Below are positions 15,679-23,675 of a DNA stretch of 50,870 bases, in pieces. Source of the stretch: Candidatus Melainabacteria bacterium (lineage in GTDB: Bacteria; Cyanobacteriota; Vampirovibrionia; Gastranaerophilales; Gastranaerophilaceae); assembly GCA_003258725.1 (NCBI GenBank), contig QHMG01000011.1, forward strand, positions 1 through 50,870, written 5' to 3'. How positions within the stretch are numbered: position 1 is the first letter of the stretch; each line of letters starts with the position of its first letter. Position numbers and translations under genes: made by a program. The notes under the pieces were generated by a model that saw only the letters and a list, made by a program, of their open reading frames with translations, had not been told where the DNA came from and did no database searches.

Positions 15679-16455
15679 ATGACAAAAAAAGATGAAAACT
15701 TATTTATGGATGAAGAAGCTGAAGTTGTTAAAACTAGTAGAGATTTAGTTGGCGACATCGTTGTTGGTGATGGTGTTCCATCTGCTAAAACTAAGAAAGA
15801 AAAAGCAACAAAAGCAAAATCTGCATCTAAACCTCGTAAAAAGAAAGAGGCTGTTGAAGAGTCTAATGAAGTTCAAGAAACACAAGTTGAAAAAACTGAT
15901 GAAGAAGCATTAAAACCTAAAAAAGCCCCAGAAAAACGTTGGTATATAGTAAATACATATTCAGGTTACGAAAACAAAGTTAAGGTTAACTTAGAAAAAC
16001 GTATTGAATACATGAATATGAGCGAAAAAATATTTAGAGTAGAAGTTCCACAAAAAACTATAACTCAAGTAAAAGCTGGTAAGAAAACTGAAAAAGATGA
16101 AAAAGTTTTTCCAGGATATGTTTTAGTAGAAATGATTATGGACGAAGATAGCTGGTATGTTGTTAGACACACTGCTGGTGTTACAAGATTCGTTGGTTCT
16201 GCTAAAAAACCAATTCCTGCACGAGACAGCGAAATTAAAAAAGTTCTAGGTAGAGCAACAACAGATGCACCTCAAAGAATTGAACTTGACGTAAAAGCAG
16301 GTGACAAGGTTAGAATTATTTCTGGTCCATTTGCTGAATTCGTTGGAGATATTACTGAAGTTTACCCAGACAAGGCTAAATTAAGAGCAAATGTTTCAAT
16401 CTTCGGTCGTGAAACTCCTGTTGAGTTAGAATACAAACAAATTCAAAAATTATAA
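15679..16455 (+). CDS. nusG: transcription termination/antitermination protein NusG
   Basis: 258 residues. The NGN domain starts near residue 86 (RWYIVNTYSGYENKVK) and contains VFPGYVLVEM and the RFVG segment. The KOW domain follows near 205 (GDKVRIISGPFAEFVGDI). NusG binds RNA polymerase and links it to ribosomes or Rho. About 80 extra residues precede the NGN domain: charged, Lys/Glu/Ala-rich and probably disordered. The ribosome site AAGGAAG supports the start that includes the extension. Confidence 0.95.
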   Translation: MTKKDENLFMDEEAEVVKTSRDLVGDIVVGDGVPSAKTKKEKATKAKSASKPRKKKEAVEESNEVQETQVEKTDEEALKPKKAPEKRWYIVNTYSGYENKVKVNLEKRIEYMNMSEKIFRVEVPQKTITQVKAGKKTEKDEKVFPGYVLVEMIMDEDSWYVVRHTAGVTRFVGSAKKPIPARDSEIKKVLGRATTDAPQRIELDVKAGDKVRIISGPFAEFVGDITEVYPDKAKLRANVSIFGRETPVELEYKQIQKL

Positions 16456-16482
16456 TGAGCGAAAGCTAAAATTAAAGTAAAT

Positions 16483-16511
16483 TGTGGAAGGGATTACCCG
16501 TTATTACCACA
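16483..16511 (+). promoter_or_regulatory. L1-type ribosomal protein leader in front of rplK
   Basis: An outer stem TGTGG/CCACA (16483-16487 with 16507-16511) and an inner stem GGG/CCC (16490-16492 with 16497-16499) are separated by an asymmetric internal loop: AA on the left, GTTATTA on the right. The same structure with a different inner stem lies in front of rplA. I infer an L1-binding mRNA site that mimics the rRNA site and feeds back on rplK-rplA. It ends just before the rplK ribosome site. Confidence 0.7.
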
Positions 16512-16524
16512 GAAAGGAAAAAAA

Positions 16525-16950
16525 ATGGCAAAAAAAGTAGTAGGAAAAATCAAACTTCAAATTGAAGCCGGAAAAGCTAATCCATCTCCTCCTGTTGGTC
16601 CTGCGTTAGGTCAACACGGTGTAAACATCATGGATTTCTGCAAACAATTCAATGCAAAAACTGAATCTCAAGCAGGTTACATTATTCCGGTAATTATTGA
16701 TGTTTATGAAGACAGAAGTTTTTCATTCGTGACAAAATCACCTCCAGCTCCTGTTCTAATCAAGAAAATCTTGAATCTTCCTAAAGGTTCAGCAACACCA
16801 AACAAAACAAAAGTCGCTGAAATCACTCAAGAACAACTTGAAGAAATTGCAAAAATCAAAATGGACGATTTGAATGCAACTACAATGGAAGCTGCTGTTG
16901 AAATGATTAAAGGCTCTTGCAGAGCTATGGGTGTTACTGTTAAACAGTAA
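16525..16950 (+). CDS. rplK: 50S ribosomal protein L11
   Basis: 141 residues, standard length. The N-terminal domain has IKLQIEAGKANPSPPVGPAL; the C-terminal RNA-binding domain has TKSPPAPVLIKK and IKGSCRAMGVTV. It forms the GTPase-associated centre with 23S rRNA. AAAGGA precedes the ATG, immediately after the L1-type leader element. Confidence 0.97.
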   Translation: MAKKVVGKIKLQIEAGKANPSPPVGPALGQHGVNIMDFCKQFNAKTESQAGYIIPVIIDVYEDRSFSFVTKSPPAPVLIKKILNLPKGSATPNKTKVAEITQEQLEEIAKIKMDDLNATTMEAAVEMIKGSCRAMGVTVKQ

Positions 16951-16966
16951 TAAGTACTAATTTATG

Positions 16967-16999
16967 TATGGAAGGACGTTTTAGTCCGTTACTACCACG
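16967..16999 (+). promoter_or_regulatory. second L1-type leader element in front of rplA
   Basis: An outer stem TGG/CCA (16969-16971 with 16995-16997) and an inner stem GGAC/GTCC (16974-16977 with 16984-16987). The internal loop again has AA on the left and GTTACTA on the right. The inner stem differs in sequence from the rplK copy but keeps pairing, which supports a real RNA structure. Confidence 0.7.
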
Positions 17000-17013
17000 A
17001 AAGGAAAATTAAG

Positions 17014-17742
17014 ATGTCAAAATTAACAAAAAAACAACAAAAAGTTCAAGAGTTGTTAGAAGGTTTTGAACAACCATCAACAGGTCTTGATGCACTAAAA
17101 AAACTTAAAGAAGTGTCAGAAGCTGTTTCTAAATTTAATGAAACTGTTGAATGTCACATGAGATTAGGTATTGAAGTTAAACACGCAGACCAACAAATTC
17201 GTTCAACAACTGTATTACCTGCTGGTTTGGGTAAAACTGTTAGAGTTTGTGTTATCGCAAAAGGTAACAAAGTAGATGAAGCTTTAGCTGCGGGTGCAGA
17301 TTTTGCTGGTACTGAAGATATCATCGAAAAAATAGAAAACGGCTGGTTTGAATTTGATACATTAATCGCAACTCCAGACTGTATGGGTATGCTAGGTAAA
17401 TTAGGTCGTGTTTTAGGTCCTAAAGGCTTAATGCCAAACCCTAAAACTGGTACTGTTACTCTAGAAGTAGGCAAAGCTGTTAAAGATGCTAAAGCTGGTA
17501 AAGTTGAATTCAGAGCTGATAAACAAGGTATGATTCACTGCCCAATCGGTAAAGTTCAATTCTCAGTAGAAGATTTAATGAAAAACTATGCTACATTAGC
17601 AGAAGCTATTTTGAAAGCAAAACCTGCTTCAGCTAAAGGTACATACATTAAATCAGCTTATTTATCAACAACAATGGGTCCTGGTATTAAATTAGATACA
17701 AAAACTTTAGCTACAGAAGTTAAAGATTACATCGGCGCATAG
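17014..17742 (+). CDS. rplA: 50S ribosomal protein L1
   Basis: 242 residues. Conserved L1 signatures include GKTVRVCVIAKG, LGRVLGPKGLMPNPK and YIKSAYLSTTMGPGIK. L1 forms the stalk near the E site and represses its own operon by binding mRNA; two candidate sites are present here. The usual next genes (rplJ, rplL, rpoB, rpoC) do not follow; a strong terminator does. Confidence 0.97.
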   Translation: MSKLTKKQQKVQELLEGFEQPSTGLDALKKLKEVSEAVSKFNETVECHMRLGIEVKHADQQIRSTTVLPAGLGKTVRVCVIAKGNKVDEALAAGADFAGTEDIIEKIENGWFEFDTLIATPDCMGMLGKLGRVLGPKGLMPNPKTGTVTLEVGKAVKDAKAGKVEFRADKQGMIHCPIGKVQFSVEDLMKNYATLAEAILKAKPASAKGTYIKSAYLSTTMGPGIKLDTKTLATEVKDYIGA

Positions 17743-17757
17743 TTGATTGAAATTTTT

Positions 17758-17784
17758 AGGCGTGGCGTAAGCCACGCCTTTTTT
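17758..17784 (+). terminator. strong terminator after rplA
   Basis: A perfect 9-base-pair GC-rich stem (AGGCGTGGC, 17758-17766, with 17771-17779), a GTAA loop, and a run of T residues. It ends the rpmG-rplA unit. Confidence 0.95.
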
Positions 17785-17819
17785 AATAATTAAATTAAAA
17801 AGAAAAGAAAGTTAAAAAT

Positions 17820-18446
17820 ATGAAAAAAGGTTTATTTATTACATTTGAAGGTGCTGACGGTTGCGGTAAAACAACTCAAATTAAATTATTAACAGAATAT
17901 CTTGAAAAAAGAAATTTTGATGTTGTTTTAACAAGAGAACCTGGCTGTAAAGGGCTTGGTGAAAAAATTAGGGCATTGTTACTTAATTATGATGGAGAAG
18001 TATCTTCAGTGTGTGAATCCTTCTTGTTTTTAGCAGATAGAGCGCAAAATGTTGATATTATTGTCCGTAAAAATATTGAACAAGGTAAAATTGTAATTAG
18101 TGACAGACATACAGATTCTTCTGTTGCTTATCAAGGTTATGGCAGACAACTTGATGTTAATAAGATTGATATGCTAAATAATATAGCGACAAGTGGTTTA
18201 AAGCCCGATTTAACAATAGTTTTTGATATTGATGTCGAGACCTCAATGGCTAGAGTCGGCAAAGAAAAAGATCGTATGGAATCTGCTGGTAAAGAATTTT
18301 TTGAAAGAGTTCGACAAGGTTATTTAAAAATAGCCCAAAATGAACCAAACAGAGTTAAAGTTATTAACTCTGTTGATTCAATTGAAAATATTCATAAACA
18401 AGTTGTTCAATTATTTGTTGAACTCGAAGAAAAATTGGCTAAGTAA
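17820..18446 (+). CDS. tmk: thymidylate kinase
   Basis: 208 residues. P-loop FEGADGCGKTT (K17), TREPG, the DRH motif in VISDRHTDSSVAYQGYGR, and a LID region (VGKEKDRMESAGKEFFERV). It phosphorylates dTMP to dTDP. It lies 35 bases after the rplA terminator, with no strong Shine-Dalgarno. Its 3' end overlaps the convergent peptidase gene by 36 bases. Confidence 0.95.
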   Translation: MKKGLFITFEGADGCGKTTQIKLLTEYLEKRNFDVVLTREPGCKGLGEKIRALLLNYDGEVSSVCESFLFLADRAQNVDIIVRKNIEQGKIVISDRHTDSSVAYQGYGRQLDVNKIDMLNNIATSGLKPDLTIVFDIDVETSMARVGKEKDRMESAGKEFFERVRQGYLKIAQNEPNRVKVINSVDSIENIHKQVVQLFVELEEKLAK

Positions 18447-19571
18447 TTTATAACCTTTTAAAAAGCTCTTGTAATCCATTTTTTCATCAGCAGAGTGCAT
18501 ATTGTAAAGATCAGCAAGCCCCATTAAGAAAGGAATAAAGGTTTCGCCCTTAGCATTTTTGTGTTGGCAGTAAATATGAGTTTCTGCACCTGCGTGGAAT
18601 GAATTTATTTCATATTTTACCCCAAGTTCTTCTGCAGCTCTTTTAAAGACTTCTGGAATATATGTGTCATCAGATTTTTCAAATGCTGGCATTTTTTGTT
18701 TAAATGTGCCCTTCGCAATGGCAATTCCTTCATATTTTTTGTTAAAATCATCAATTATACCTTGAATTTTGGCGATTAATTCATTTTCTTTTGGTAATGA
18801 TGCACTTCTTATTGAGTAAGTTGCTTCAGCATAAGGATTTAGTACATTTGTAACCTTGATATCTCCAGCTTTTATACCACCTAAGTTGATAGATGTTACA
18901 ACACCTGTTTCATCTTCATAATAAACACCTTGAGGAATTGTATTACATAATTCTGCCATTAATTTTGCAGCATTGGGTTTTGTTTTATCTGCTATTTCAA
19001 TACCAGAGTGACCGCCTTTACAAGATATTTCAACATGACCATTACAGTAGCTAGCGCCAGAAATTTGAAGCACTCCAAAAATATCGGCATCACAAACAAT
19101 TACATATTTTGAGTTTAATTTGCTAAAATCAAAATTATGTATACCACTCATGCCATTTTCTTCATCACGAGTAAATACAACTTCAAGCCCACCATGCTTC
19201 ATATCTGAATTTTTAGTGTCTTTCAATAACTTTAATGCAGCAGCAATACCGAATTTATCATCTCCCCCAAGAGTTCGATTATTTGCTTTAATAAAATCTC
19301 CATCTAGCATTGGAATTACAGGTGTGTCGTCACCAACAACGTCCATGTGTGATGATAATGCCATAAGTGGTTTTGTTTGGTCAGTAGCGGGTAATTTTAT
19401 GATTACGTTACTGTAATTATCAGTTTCAAAGTGTAAACCTTCTTTTTGACAGAAATCTTTTACCCAAGCTACAACTTTTTCTTCATGTAATGAAGGTGAA
19501 GGAATGCTTGCAAGGTTGTAAAAAATGTCAATTAATTCTTCTTGTTTTCTTAAATTTTCCATTGTTTCCAT
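18411..19571 (-). CDS. M20 family metallopeptidase, PepT-like
   Basis: 386 residues. The zinc ligands are visible: H75 (SSHMDVV), D104/D105 (TLGGDDKFGIA), E137/E138 (TRDEENG, with the catalytic Glu), D161/D163 (VCDAD) and a late His (HAGAETHIYC). The central dimerisation domain includes CKGGHSGIE. The family includes tripeptidase T and related aminopeptidases. AGGGGA precedes the ATG. It is the last gene of a minus-strand operon and begins 2 bases after the small zinc ribbon gene's stop. Confidence 0.88.
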   Translation of the reverse strand: METMENLRKQEELIDIFYNLASIPSPSLHEEKVVAWVKDFCQKEGLHFETDNYSNVIIKLPATDQTKPLMALSSHMDVVGDDTPVIPMLDGDFIKANNRTLGGDDKFGIAAALKLLKDTKNSDMKHGGLEVVFTRDEENGMSGIHNFDFSKLNSKYVIVCDADIFGVLQISGASYCNGHVEISCKGGHSGIEIADKTKPNAAKLMAELCNTIPQGVYYEDETGVVTSINLGGIKAGDIKVTNVLNPYAEATYSIRSASLPKENELIAKIQGIIDDFNKKYEGIAIAKGTFKQKMPAFEKSDDTYIPEVFKRAAEELGVKYEINSFHAGAETHIYCQHKNAKGETFIPFLMGLADLYNMHSADEKMDYKSFLKGYKLLSQFFFEFNK

Positions 19572-19573
19572 AA

Positions 19574-19765
19574 TTATTGTCCCCTAAAAAATCGTTGACC
19601 TGTACCGCCTTCGCCAATTTTAACTTTAATTGCCCTCATACACTTCGGACATCTTCCGACGTAAGCTGTACCGTCTTTGTTTTGATATATTCTGCCATAA
19701 ACTCCGCAACATTCAAATAAAATGCCTAAGAATTTCTTTGGAGTTCTTTTATTTTCGTCTGTCAT
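19574..19765 (-). CDS. 63-residue zinc-ribbon-like protein
   Basis: 63 residues. A conserved core FECCGVYGRIYQNKDGTAYV is followed by GRCPKCMRAIKVKIG and a Gly-rich end (GEGGTGQRFFRG). The CC and CPKC pairs suggest one zinc site. I recall similar small proteins in unrelated phyla, without known function. It overlaps the preceding glycoside-hydrolase-like gene by 17 bases and lies 2 bases before the peptidase gene, so all are translated from one mRNA. Confidence 0.75.
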   Translation of the reverse strand: MTDENKRTPKKFLGILFECCGVYGRIYQNKDGTAYVGRCPKCMRAIKVKIGEGGTGQRFFRGQ

Positions 19766-21569
19766 AGCTACCTTTTCGACAATTTTGTTTTGAATTGCCT
19801 GTTAAAACTGTGTTATTTGAAAAAATACTTTTCGTTAATGTTTTTATATATTTTTCTTGTAAGTGTGCATAATCAAATAGAATTATACCACCAAGATTTA
19901 GCTTTCTTGTTTCATGAATTTGTCTTACTAAATCTTCTTCTGAGCCGTCCATAAATGTTACAAATAATCCAGCATATAGCTTGGTTCTAGGTGACATTTC
20001 TTTTAGCATGTCAAAAATCATCATCTTTATCGTTTTAGCATCACAAGTTAAAAATAGTGGTGTGAAACCGTCAATAAAGTTATTGTCTGACCATGTTGTC
20101 CAATCTTGTTGTTTTGTTTCAAGTGCCATTTGACGATTAGGGAATACAACAGCAGTTAAAAATATTCGATTTTGTCTACAAATTTTAGAGACTCCTTCAA
20201 TGTATTCTGTAACCTTGTCTTGACGATATTTATCCCATTCATTCCACATTTTTGTATCACTATAGGCAATATTTACAGGATCAACACCATAAATTAATTT
20301 AAATTCCTCTCTTGCAAATTGAGTGTATCCCCAATTTGACATGGCATAGCCAGCGTACCTTGCTGATACAGACTGTGGATATCTTACGTAATCAACATTT
20401 ATGCCATCTGGATTATAATTGCATACAATTTCTTTTATTAAGTCAAACAAGAAATTTTGTACTTCTGGGTTTGCAGGATCTAAGAAATAACCATTATGTT
20501 CTGATGTTGAGGCAACTGGTAATGGTGCGTCGATGTTGCGTAGGTTTACATTTGACCATTCAGGTTTTACTGCAAGAATAGTATTGCCAACATTAGGTTT
20601 ATTACCAGTATAGAATGATTCAAACCAAATGTTTACCTTCATTCCTCGCTTGTGAGCTTCTGTAATCCATATTTTTAAAGGGTCAATTCCTATAAAATTT
20701 TCGTACTGTTCAATAAAGCCATATTTCTTCATCGTTTCACTAGGGAAGATTGTCCTACCGTGAAAATATGTTTCAAGAAAAATATTGTTAATACCAGTTG
20801 CTTTTAAATGATCTAGAGATGCAATAATACTTGCTTCATTTTTGCTTGTAGGTCTAATCCAAATACCTTTTAACTCAGAGGCTTTGTAAGGTATTGCTGC
20901 TGCCATTGCAAGATTTGCATTTTGTACAGCAAGAGATGCAAATTGTTGTAATTCAGATGTGTTATGCTCTGCTTTTCGAACATAGTGTTTCGCTTTTGCT
21001 AAGTATGTTTTGGTTGGTTTGGCATTATAACTAAATGAATTCTTTTGATAGTAATTCATTATGGTTGTAGCCTCTTCAATTTTTTCTTTAGCCGCAAATA
21101 AATAGCTTCTAGAAGTGTTATAGGCTGTTATTGTCATTGTGGCTTTATCAATAGAAATAATTGTACCAATTTCTATATTTTTATTTAACCAAGCCTTAGC
21201 ACGACCATGTGCACTAATAACAATACCATTTGAAGGAATAAGTGAATCTGCGCCACTCAAAGATGTTACGATATTGCCTTCAACAATGGCTTCCCCACCG
21301 TATTCGTTAGTTCCAGTCGATGGAGTTGAGTATTCTGGAGTGTAAACAACTAATTGGTTAGCGCCTCTTAGCCCTGGATACATACTTGCAGCCCAATTTG
21401 TTGCAGTTGTCGGATTTATTGCACTAATTTTATAAACATTCTTTTTGTAAACTTGTTCATTTTGCTTTGGTGTATATGGTGTAAACGCATCATCATACGC
21501 CATTGTTGTCCCTTGAACAAATATCAGCATAAATAGTAGGCATGTAATTTTTCTAAATAATAATTTCAT
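19749..21569 (-). CDS. secreted GH10-like (DUF187/GHL10) glycoside hydrolase family protein
   Basis: 606 residues from ATG 21569, which has GGGGAT 4-5 bases upstream; an ATG at 21581 that overlaps the upstream stop is the alternative. A signal peptide is visible (KITCLLFMLIFVQGTTMAYD). An N-terminal domain (~35-150; VISAHGRAKAWLNKNIEIGT) is followed by a helical linker. The TIM-barrel GHL10 domain starts near residue 220 (LKGIWIRPTSKNEASI) and includes NIFLETYFHGRT and PDGINVDYVRYPQ. These proteins are thought to act on cell-envelope polysaccharide, but the substrate is unknown. It lies in an operon after a secreted TPR protein. Confidence 0.85.
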   Translation of the reverse strand: MKLLFRKITCLLFMLIFVQGTTMAYDDAFTPYTPKQNEQVYKKNVYKISAINPTTATNWAASMYPGLRGANQLVVYTPEYSTPSTGTNEYGGEAIVEGNIVTSLSGADSLIPSNGIVISAHGRAKAWLNKNIEIGTIISIDKATMTITAYNTSRSYLFAAKEKIEEATTIMNYYQKNSFSYNAKPTKTYLAKAKHYVRKAEHNTSELQQFASLAVQNANLAMAAAIPYKASELKGIWIRPTSKNEASIIASLDHLKATGINNIFLETYFHGRTIFPSETMKKYGFIEQYENFIGIDPLKIWITEAHKRGMKVNIWFESFYTGNKPNVGNTILAVKPEWSNVNLRNIDAPLPVASTSEHNGYFLDPANPEVQNFLFDLIKEIVCNYNPDGINVDYVRYPQSVSARYAGYAMSNWGYTQFAREEFKLIYGVDPVNIAYSDTKMWNEWDKYRQDKVTEYIEGVSKICRQNRIFLTAVVFPNRQMALETKQQDWTTWSDNNFIDGFTPLFLTCDAKTIKMMIFDMLKEMSPRTKLYAGLFVTFMDGSEEDLVRQIHETRKLNLGGIILFDYAHLQEKYIKTLTKSIFSNNTVLTGNSKQNCRKGSYDRRK

Positions 21570-21580
21570 TAAAATCCCCA

Positions 21581-22246
21581 TTAATCATTGTAGTAGTATG
21601 GCTTTTTGCGCATGTAATACTGTGATTTTCCATATTGCAAGGTATCAATTGAACGCATTTTAGCCTTTAATTTATCGCTTGGTTTTAGCGCATAAGCCAT
21701 TGAGTAAAAGTGCTTTGCTCTAACCAAGTCCCCAAGTTTTTCATTTGTTTCCCCTATATTATAATACAAGGAATACTTATTAGGGTAGTTATTTTTTTGT
21801 GCAATTTTATAATATTTAATTGCTTTATTAAAATCTTGATTATCAAAATAAAATCCTGCGTACAAATAGCTTACATAAGGATTATTTCGCTGTAAGTTCA
21901 ACCCATGATCAAAATTTGAACGTGCTAAAGTATATTCTCCAAGTTTGTGATATATATATCCAATTTTACCGTATGTAACAACAGTTTCAGGGTTAATTTC
22001 AGTGGCAGTAATGTAAGAGCCTAATGCTTGTCTATAATTAAATTCTTGTTGAATTTTCGTTTTTGAAATTTTTGTGTTTTCCGCTTTTTTTAAGTAGTTA
22101 TCACCATTTATGATATATTGTTTTTCTTTTAGAATTGAATAGTCAATATAAACTGAATCAAATTCAATTTGCCCTTCTAGCGCACTAGCTGAGGTGATTG
22201 AAAAGTTTATACATAAGATTAATAAAAATATTTTTAAGTTTTTCAT
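21581..22246 (-). CDS. secreted/periplasmic TPR protein
   Basis: 221 residues. A signal peptide covers about residues 1-22 (IFLLILCINFSITSASA, then LEGQ). At least four tetratricopeptide repeats span about 65-205 (for example YGKIGYIYHKLGEYTLARSN and YNIGETNEKLGDLVRAKHFY). The C-terminus is Tyr/Lys-rich. It is the first gene of the operon that continues with the GHL10 protein, and its stop overlaps or abuts that gene's start. No Shine-Dalgarno precedes the ATG; a TATAAT lies about 35 bases upstream. Probably a scaffold for an envelope complex. Confidence 0.8.
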   Translation of the reverse strand: MKNLKIFLLILCINFSITSASALEGQIEFDSVYIDYSILKEKQYIINGDNYLKKAENTKISKTKIQQEFNYRQALGSYITATEINPETVVTYGKIGYIYHKLGEYTLARSNFDHGLNLQRNNPYVSYLYAGFYFDNQDFNKAIKYYKIAQKNNYPNKYSLYYNIGETNEKLGDLVRAKHFYSMAYALKPSDKLKAKMRSIDTLQYGKSQYYMRKKPYYYND

Positions 22247-22334
22247 AATATAAATTTACTTAATAATTCACAACATTTACTATTATATCAACAAAATTTT
22301 AGTTATCATAATATGTAACATGGAGTAATAATTG

Positions 22335-22685
22335 ATGAGCGAGTTATTCTTTTTATTAATGTTTATAGTTTTAGCTACAGCATTTGCAATTGCATCTGTA
22401 ATTGCGGCGTATGTTTTATCTTACCGTTCTGATGATGTTGAACATGCACCTTATGAATGTGGCATGAAGTTGTTTGGTGGAGCTAAAATTCAATTTAATA
22501 TTAAATTTTTAAATTTTGCCATTATGTTTTTAATTTTTGATGTGGAAGCAATTTTATTATTTCCATTCGCTGTTAACTTTTTGTCTTTAAGGTTATATGT
22601 GTTAATTGAAGTTATTTTATTCTTAATTTTAATGTTATTTACACTATATTATGCATTTGTTAAAAATATTTTGAGGTGGCAATAA
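22335..22685 (+). CDS. nuoA: NADH-quinone oxidoreductase subunit A
   Basis: 116 residues from ATG 22335 (TGGAG 9 bases upstream; a TTG three bases earlier is rejected). Three membrane helices, with the conserved loop APYECGMKLFGGAKIQFN and FLIFDVEAILLFP. First gene of an 11-gene complex I operon. Its TAA overlaps the nuoB ATG (TAATG). Confidence 0.95.
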   Translation: MSELFFLLMFIVLATAFAIASVIAAYVLSYRSDDVEHAPYECGMKLFGGAKIQFNIKFLNFAIMFLIFDVEAILLFPFAVNFLSLRLYVLIEVILFLILMLFTLYYAFVKNILRWQ

Positions 22686-23248
22686 TGAATGTTATTGTTT
22701 CGAGTATTGATTTTATATTAAATTGGGGACGAGCTAACTCTTTATGGCCATTAACCTTTGCAACCTCTTGTTGTGGTATAGAAATGATGCAAGCTAGTGC
22801 TTCTAATTTTGATATTGCACGTTATGGTTCAGAAGTGTTTAGAGGTTCTCCAAGACAAGCTGATTTACTTATTTGTGCGGGAACAATTACTCATAAAATG
22901 GCACCCGCATTATTAAAATTATACAGGCAAATGCCAGAACCTAAGTACGTTATCGCTATGGGGGCATGTGCTTGTGGGGGTGGCATGTTTGCACTTGATA
23001 GTTATTCGGTCGTAAAAGGAATTGATAAAATTATTCCTGTTGATATTTACTTACCAATGTGCCCCCCACGCCCAGAGGCACTTTTTGATGCAATATTAAA
23101 ACTACAAAAAAATATTAAAAATGAATCAATTTTAAACCGAGAAAAATTTGTTGCATCTCACCAAACTTTATTAAAACCTGAAAAAGAGTTATTGATTTTA
23201 GATAACGAATTGCAAATTGATTATTGGGGGGTAGAAGAAAATGTTTAA
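22685..23248 (+). CDS. nuoB: NADH-quinone oxidoreductase subunit B
   Basis: 187 residues from ATG 22685; GAGGTGG supplies the ribosome site. It carries the terminal cluster N2: the adjacent cysteines in TSCCGIEMM, the Cys in GACACGGGMF and the Cys in MCPPRPEAL are all present. It passes electrons to quinone at the interface with NuoD and NuoH. The C-terminal tail overlaps nuoC by 8 bases. Confidence 0.97.
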   Translation: MNVIVSSIDFILNWGRANSLWPLTFATSCCGIEMMQASASNFDIARYGSEVFRGSPRQADLLICAGTITHKMAPALLKLYRQMPEPKYVIAMGACACGGGMFALDSYSVVKGIDKIIPVDIYLPMCPPRPEALFDAILKLQKNIKNESILNREKFVASHQTLLKPEKELLILDNELQIDYWGVEENV

Positions 23249-23675
23249 TTTTTCTATTCTTAAGGCAAAATTTAGTAATGTAGACTTGATTAATGAGTCA
23301 AAAGTTGTTGTTAATTCTGAATTAGTTCAAGTACTTGACTACCTAAAGAATACTCCAGAATTTGATTTTGATATTCTAACATCAATAATTGCGATAGATT
23401 TAACGGATAAAATTGAATTGATTTACCAATTAATGTCCTCTGAAACCTCAGAAACCTTATCTGTATCTTATTATACAGATAATCATACTGCACCAACAGC
23501 AACAGATATTTATAAATCAGCAAATTTTGATGAATGTGAAATTTTTGATTTGTTTGGCGTTGAATTTATCGGAAATAAAAATTTGAAACGCTTATTAATG
23601 CCTGAAAATTGGGTAGGACATCCTTTATTGAAGTCTTATGTGCAAAATGACGAAAGGTTGGTATGGAATGACTGA
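23241..23675 (+). CDS. nuoC: NADH-quinone oxidoreductase subunit C
   Basis: 144 residues, at the short end for NuoC. The recognisable end of the 30-kDa subunit is FDECEIFDLFGVEFIGNKNLKRLL and the MPENWVGHPLLKSY segment. It is separate from NuoD (not a NuoCD fusion) and overlaps nuoD by 8 bases. Confidence 0.92.
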   Translation: MFNFSILKAKFSNVDLINESKVVVNSELVQVLDYLKNTPEFDFDILTSIIAIDLTDKIELIYQLMSSETSETLSVSYYTDNHTAPTATDIYKSANFDECEIFDLFGVEFIGNKNLKRLLMPENWVGHPLLKSYVQNDERLVWND

